DNA of 9,099 nt, from positions 1 through 9,099 of the forward strand of contig JAITAI010000094.1 of the NCBI GenBank assembly GCA_031284195.1, given 5' to 3'. Every line of letters begins with the position of its first letter. The stretch's first letter is position 1. Below, in pieces: positions 5,614 to 9,099 of the stretch. The notes beneath the pieces were generated by a model, which saw nothing but the letters and a program-made list of their open reading frames with translations, had not been told where the DNA came from and searched no databases. Made by a program: the position numbers and the translations under genes. The stretch comes from Treponema sp. Lineage in GTDB: Bacteria > Spirochaetota > Spirochaetia > Treponematales > Breznakiellaceae.

Positions 5614-6687
5614 TCAGCACTTGGTCCTGGAGGAGGTGAGGGATTTTGATTGCAGGTTACGGACGCTGTCCCGAATAACCAGGGAGACCGGCAGGGATAT
5701 CCGGTTTTCCTTCAGGTTTTCTTTCCCTATCAAGGCAAGCACCTGTTTAACCGCATAAAAAGCCTTTTGTGCTATATCCTGCTTTACCGTGGTAAGTTTA
5801 GGTCTCACTGCTACAGCGAAAATATTATCGTCAAAACCGCAGACTGAAACCTCTTCCGGTACCCGAATACCTTCATCATTAAAAAGGTTTATGGAATCCG
5901 CTGCCAGATAATCAGAGGTGAAGAACAATGCAGAATAGGTACGCAGTCTTTTTTTGATAAACTGTTTTAGGATTTCTTTCCGTTCCGCAGGACGGTAACG
6001 TATACAAACGTAGTCATCTTCTGAAAAAGGCAAACGATATTTTTCCAACGCCTCTTGGTAACCCAGAAAACGCTCATAATCCACTCCAATGGGGACCGCT
6101 CGGTCGCCGAGAAACGCGATTCTGGTGTGTCCGAGGCTGGCTAGGTATTCGGTCATCATAAAACCGCCTTGCTTGTCCTGAAGCCCCACATTGAAAAAGG
6201 ACCTGTCTCCGTTAAAATACGCATCAATGAACACGATAGGTATTCTGATTTTTTCAGCTCCTGCAATGAAGTGACGGCAGTTTTCTTCGTTGTAACTTAT
6301 GGCGATAAGCCCTTCTGCATTCCAGGACGCAGCCATACGCAGGCTTTCTGCTACATTCGCCGAAATATAGAGCATTAAGAAAAACCCTGCACTCCTGATT
6401 TCATGTTCTAGCGCGCCTATGATCCCTCCCAGGAAAGGGTCTTGCATAGCGTTCAGTTCGTCCCGCCGGACATAATTCATAACTACGGCAATGATTTTTG
6501 AACCGTATCTGCCCAAGGTTCGTCCACTCATATTGGCTATGTAATTGTATTCTTTGATAAGTTTTTTTACCCGTTTCAGGGTATCGGCCCTCATCTTATG
6601 GGAACGTCCCTGAAGAACATTGGATACTGTACTGGGACTGACCTGGGCTAATGCAGCTATTTCCTTTATGGTAATCATGATCCCCAT
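5614..6687 (-). CDS. LacI/GalR-family transcriptional repressor
   Basis: DNA-binding sugar-responsive regulator of 357 residues, a normal length for the family. The N-terminal helix-turn-helix is TIKEIAALAQVSPSTVSNVL (6-25), with Asn where Arg is commonest in the recognition helix (TVSN rather than TVSR). The hinge region is at about 48-60, with RTLG carrying the leucine expected to enter the minor groove. The rest is a periplasmic-binding-protein-like effector domain: IIAVVMNYV (65-73), a two-lobe core, and GFDDNIFAVAVRPKLTTVKQD (284-304), the standard signature near the C-terminus. Start choice is open: ATG at 6678 gives MITIKEIA, the more typical beginning, while ATG at 6687 adds three residues; neither has a good ribosome binding site. 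It converges on the sugar operon, and the palindrome at 330-345 is its likely operator. Confidence 0.9.
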   Translation of the reverse strand: MGIMITIKEIAALAQVSPSTVSNVLQGRSHKMRADTLKRVKKLIKEYNYIANMSGRTLGRYGSKIIAVVMNYVRRDELNAMQDPFLGGIIGALEHEIRSAGFFLMLYISANVAESLRMAASWNAEGLIAISYNEENCRHFIAGAEKIRIPIVFIDAYFNGDRSFFNVGLQDKQGGFMMTEYLASLGHTRIAFLGDRAVPIGVDYERFLGYQEALEKYRLPFSEDDYVCIRYRPAERKEILKQFIKKRLRTYSALFFTSDYLAADSINLFNDEGIRVPEEVSVCGFDDNIFAVAVRPKLTTVKQDIAQKAFYAVKQVLALIGKENLKENRISLPVSLVIRDSVRNLQSKSLTSSRTKC

Positions 6688-6805
6688 AGTATCATAAAAG
6701 AACCATACCTGTCAGCCATCTAATCATCACATACAGTAATGGAACATAAGCAATATCTGCTACTTTATACTGAAAAGAAAATCCGCTATTTCAAGACTAT
6801 CATCC

Positions 6806-7546
6806 TCATGGTCTCAATGCAGCCGCACAACCAATCGCGGCAAGATAGCTCGAATGTTCTGGAACCACCACATCTACTTGAACGATAGACGACAGCAGCT
6901 CTCCCATACCGGGAATCAACGACAGTCCTCCGGTAAACGCCAAAAGAGGTTCTATTTGAATCTGGCGCAACAAAACACAGGCCTGTTTAAGAATGGAAAA
7001 AAGGACCGAATCCATAAGCTGTTCAGGAGACTTACCCTGGGCGATGAGGCGGATCAGTTCGGTCTGTACAAATACCCCGCATACCGTTGAAAGACCTTCT
7101 ATCGGGCCGGCGCCTACCTTCAAGGCATCAAAGTTTATATTGAGTATCCGTAAGGCGTTCTGCAGCAACAAACCGGAACCGGCTGCACAGGTATCATTCA
7201 GGAGAAAACGGGTCAGCTTTCCATGATGGCAGCGGATCACCTTGGCATCTTGACCGCCTATATCAAGGACCGTATGGGCTTGGGGCAGCACCTGAAAAAT
7301 GCCCTTGCCCAAAGCCACCAATTCCGGGATAACCGCGTCCACTGCTATGTTTTCCCTGCCATAACCGCATGAGCCTTGGGCAAGAATATGATACTCTTGA
7401 GCCAGGCGTTTACCTGCCTCGGAGAACACCGCCTTTTGCGCTGCAGGGGTGGGAAAGGATCTGAGGGAGACCATATCCCCATCTTCTCCAAGGATGGCTA
7501 TTTTGGTGAAGGTGGAGCCAATGTCAAATCCCAGATATACCTTCAT
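6806..7546 (-). CDS. 2-hydroxyacyl-CoA dehydratase activator (HgdC/BadF type)
   Basis: ATP-dependent one-electron activator of the BadF/BadG/BcrA/BcrD ATPase family, 246 residues, cytoplasmic. Such proteins are homodimers sharing one [4Fe-4S] cluster; ATP hydrolysis drives an electron into the partner dehydratase. Visible are the phosphate-binding loop GFDIGSTFTK (6-15), DIGGQDAKVI (95-104), the cluster ligands C120 in NDTCAAGSG and C156 in VCGVF, and the adenosine-site FTGGLS (204-209). The ending, VVPEHSSYLAAIGCAAA, is typical of HgdC. Its ATG overlaps the stop of the upstream dehydratase gene in ATGA (7546-7543), so translation is coupled, which fits the weak ribosome binding site. The length is close to E. 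coli YjiL. There is little doubt about the family; the physiological partner is presumably the adjacent subunits. Confidence 0.9.
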   Translation of the reverse strand: MKVYLGFDIGSTFTKIAILGEDGDMVSLRSFPTPAAQKAVFSEAGKRLAQEYHILAQGSCGYGRENIAVDAVIPELVALGKGIFQVLPQAHTVLDIGGQDAKVIRCHHGKLTRFLLNDTCAAGSGLLLQNALRILNINFDALKVGAGPIEGLSTVCGVFVQTELIRLIAQGKSPEQLMDSVLFSILKQACVLLRQIQIEPLLAFTGGLSLIPGMGELLSSIVQVDVVVPEHSSYLAAIGCAAALRP

Positions 7547-8691
7547 AGCATGGAAACCAAGAGCTGCAGCCGTTCTTGGACCGCGTTACGGTCAAGAAAC
7601 GTTCTATCGATCATATCGCTTTCAATCACCCCATAGGGTAGGGGACAATCCGATACGCGGAGGCTCGTAAAATCCCGCTTGCAGCTTTTGTTATGATTGA
7701 TAAACACCGCCTCTGCGCGGGTCCGGCGCAGATCCTCTAAAAGCTGGGCAGTTCTCGTCTCTCCGGTCTGGTTTAGTACGGTAAAGTTATAGGCCCGGTA
7801 CAAGGTTTCCCACAGGGTATCCCCTGAATAATCCAGGTTCCACCAGTTCACATAATTCGCGCCTACGATCCGGGCGCCTTCAATATTGATACACCGGTCA
7901 GGGTGATACCAGAAGGGATACCCTGCCCAATAGAGCCGTTTGGGTTGTTCTGTTTGTGCAGCCTCCGGTACATAATGGCCTTGCAATGCTTCTTTGAGGA
8001 TCTTAAAAAAAACCGTGGTATCAGTGCGGCACCGGGCAATAATCAAAGGAGCCATATAATCAAATAAAAGACCCGCAGGTATATCATATTCCGGCAGTAG
8101 TGCAACGATACGTTTCCATAAGGAAACATTTTCACTGCTCACCGCAAGCAGTTTTTCCAGGGCTGCTTCTTGGAACTTAGTACCGCAGAGGGCTTCCAAA
8201 GTATGGATAAGGCTTCGGTGCTGTTGTTCAATATATGCCCTGGTTCCGGTTCCTGCATTGGTTTCCCCGGGATAATCCAGGATACAGAGGGGAACCCCTA
8301 ATTGTTCGGCCATGAGGTTCCACCAATTGGGCAAGGTATTACACTGATTACTGGAAGCGATCAAAATATCCGGTTGTGGAGGCATACCACGGGGGCCTTG
8401 TTGCAGGAGCAGGCAGCCCATGAAACACCCGGAATAGCTGCAACAGTCCAGGGATAAACCGGAAGCCCTGGCAGCTTCAAGACATGCCTGTTCTTTACCG
8501 CTGGCAGAGATGACCGCTGCATAACTTTCAGGGTATATATAGGCCATATCAAGGGCTTCTAGTAATTCTACCGGCACAAAAGAGGATATCCAGGCGACCT
8601 TTTTTTCAGGAACTACCGGTTCTTTTTTCGTGTAATAACGATAGGCCCATTTATTAATCTTATACAATTGGGTGAACAAGCTATTTGACAT
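7543..8691 (-). CDS. 2-hydroxyacyl-CoA dehydratase subunit (HgdB/YjiM type)
   Basis: Iron-sulfur subunit of 382 residues of the 2-hydroxyacyl-CoA dehydratase / benzoyl-CoA reductase family. Family landmarks are WISSFVPVELLEALDM (34-49), a first cysteine motif CCSYSGCFMGC (83-93), SSNQCNTLPNWW (113-124) and NHNKSCK (332-338). C-terminal VIESDMID (355-362) and the final VQERLQLLVSML also match. In well-studied members three cysteines hold a [4Fe-4S] cluster. Here I count 12 cysteines, four of them within residues 83-93, so a larger cluster is possible. The length is near that of E. coli YjiM. AGAGGAGAT (8697-8705 on the plus-strand numbering) is a good ribosome binding site. The gene sits 24 bases after a second dehydratase subunit and overlaps the activator gene. 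Substrate unknown. Confidence 0.85.
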   Translation of the reverse strand: MSNSLFTQLYKINKWAYRYYTKKEPVVPEKKVAWISSFVPVELLEALDMAYIYPESYAAVISASGKEQACLEAARASGLSLDCCSYSGCFMGCLLLQQGPRGMPPQPDILIASSNQCNTLPNWWNLMAEQLGVPLCILDYPGETNAGTGTRAYIEQQHRSLIHTLEALCGTKFQEAALEKLLAVSSENVSLWKRIVALLPEYDIPAGLLFDYMAPLIIARCRTDTTVFFKILKEALQGHYVPEAAQTEQPKRLYWAGYPFWYHPDRCINIEGARIVGANYVNWWNLDYSGDTLWETLYRAYNFTVLNQTGETRTAQLLEDLRRTRAEAVFINHNKSCKRDFTSLRVSDCPLPYGVIESDMIDRTFLDRNAVQERLQLLVSML

Positions 8692-8696
8692 AGAGT

Positions 8697-8705
8697 ATCT
8701 CCTCT
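8697..8705 (-). promoter_or_regulatory. Ribosome binding site of the dehydratase subunit
   Basis: Read on the minus strand this is AGAGGAGAT, ending five bases before the ATG at 8691. It lies wholly in the 24-base gap after the preceding gene and fixes the start of the downstream subunit. Confidence 0.75.
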
Positions 8706-8715
8706 CATAGTATCA

Positions 8716-9099
8716 TCAGAGCATTTCTGCAAAGGTTTCAAAGACCGCATTACTATGCTCTTCGTCATTGTCTACATATACCCGAAGCAGCGGAATCCCC
8801 GCGCTCTGTAGCCGCGCTTCATATAGTACGAATAGATAATCATAGGGTTCACAAAACTTCCGGCATAAAAACAAGACTCCTTTCACCTTTTTTCGTTTTA
8901 TTTCAGCATAATCCTGTTTCCAAAGCGTGGAAAATCCGCTTATGCTAGGAGAGGATTGGTGCTGCAAGATATGGGCAGCTATATCTGCATAGATGCTTTC
9001 TTTTTTACACGGGTAGGCATTCCAGGCAAGCCGTTTTGAATTGGCCAGGTTATCTCCCACTATCCGCAGGCCGCTTTGTTCTATGGATCTGAGGATCCC
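8716..9099 (-). CDS. 2-hydroxyacyl-CoA dehydratase second subunit (C-terminal part)
   Basis: Only the last 127 residues are in the window; the frame stays open to the right edge, so the true start lies outside. The part seen reads SIEQSGLRIVGDNLANSKR at its beginning, matching the family pattern in which an (I/V)VGDD-like strand precedes the C-terminal lobe. FLCRKFCEPYDYLFVLYEARL lies in the middle, followed by LQSAGIPLLRVYVDNDEE, the usual ending of HgdA/HgdB-type subunits. A GTG at 9060 is in frame but is not the start, because homologous sequence continues before it. Together with the genes at 7543-8691 and 6806-7546 it makes a two-subunit enzyme plus activator, the order found in HgdABC-like clusters. 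Which subunit it corresponds to cannot be settled from this fragment. Confidence 0.75.
   Translation of the reverse strand, partial: GILRSIEQSGLRIVGDNLANSKRLAWNAYPCKKESIYADIAAHILQHQSSPSISGFSTLWKQDYAEIKRKKVKGVLFLCRKFCEPYDYLFVLYEARLQSAGIPLLRVYVDNDEEHSNAVFETFAEML

Noticed and set aside
6785..6803. Possible terminator after the activator gene
   Set aside because: The stem GACTAT/ATGGTC depends on a wobble that becomes a C-A mismatch on the strand being transcribed, and no T-run follows.
8716..9060. A separate small protein starting at GTG 9060
   Set aside because: The frame continues upstream to the window edge with sequence that fits the dehydratase family, so this is the end of a larger gene.
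1..9099. CRISPR array, tRNA or rRNA genes, insertion sequence, phage genes
   Set aside because: No regularly spaced repeats, cloverleaf, rRNA-like sequence, transposase or phage protein was seen on either strand.

Overview
The window reads as a piece of a bacterial chromosome of moderate GC content, with AT-rich intergenic gaps. I think it comes from an anaerobic or fermentative bacterium, possibly a spirochaete of the Treponema type. The clues are a solute-binding lipoprotein with a loose lipobox, an intergenic stem-loop repeat, and genes for an oxygen-sensitive 2-hydroxyacyl-CoA dehydratase-type enzyme. The phylum assignment is an inference, not something the sequence proves.

Layout. Positions 1-388 hold no gene but several dyads: a repeat hairpin (148-184), a candidate promoter (295-323) and a perfect 16-bp palindrome with a central CG (330-345) that looks like a LacI-family operator. 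A four-gene plus-strand operon follows: a cytoplasmic GH13 glycosidase (389-1957), an ABC solute-binding lipoprotein (2043-3527) and two ABC permeases (3587-4519 and 4516-5367). A stem-loop related to the upstream repeat closes it (5384-5422). A LacI-type repressor (5614-6687, minus strand) converges on the operon. Further right, also on the minus strand, lie an ATP-dependent activator of the HgdC/BadF type (6806-7546), a cysteine-rich dehydratase subunit of the HgdB/YjiM type (7543-8691), and the C-terminal part of a second dehydratase subunit (8716-9099) that runs off the right edge.

How the genes work together. The lipoprotein would capture an oligosaccharide, probably an alpha-glucoside. 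The two permeases would carry it across the membrane, powered by an ATPase encoded elsewhere because none is present here. The GH13 enzyme would split or rearrange it in the cytoplasm, and the LacI-type protein would release the operator when sugar is present. The minus-strand cluster is a separate system: the activator uses ATP to push a low-potential electron into the iron-sulfur cluster of the two-subunit enzyme. Its substrate cannot be read from the sequence. The unusually high cysteine content of the HgdB-type subunit, and the lack of a CoA-transferase in view, make this cluster the part of the window most likely to hold undescribed chemistry.
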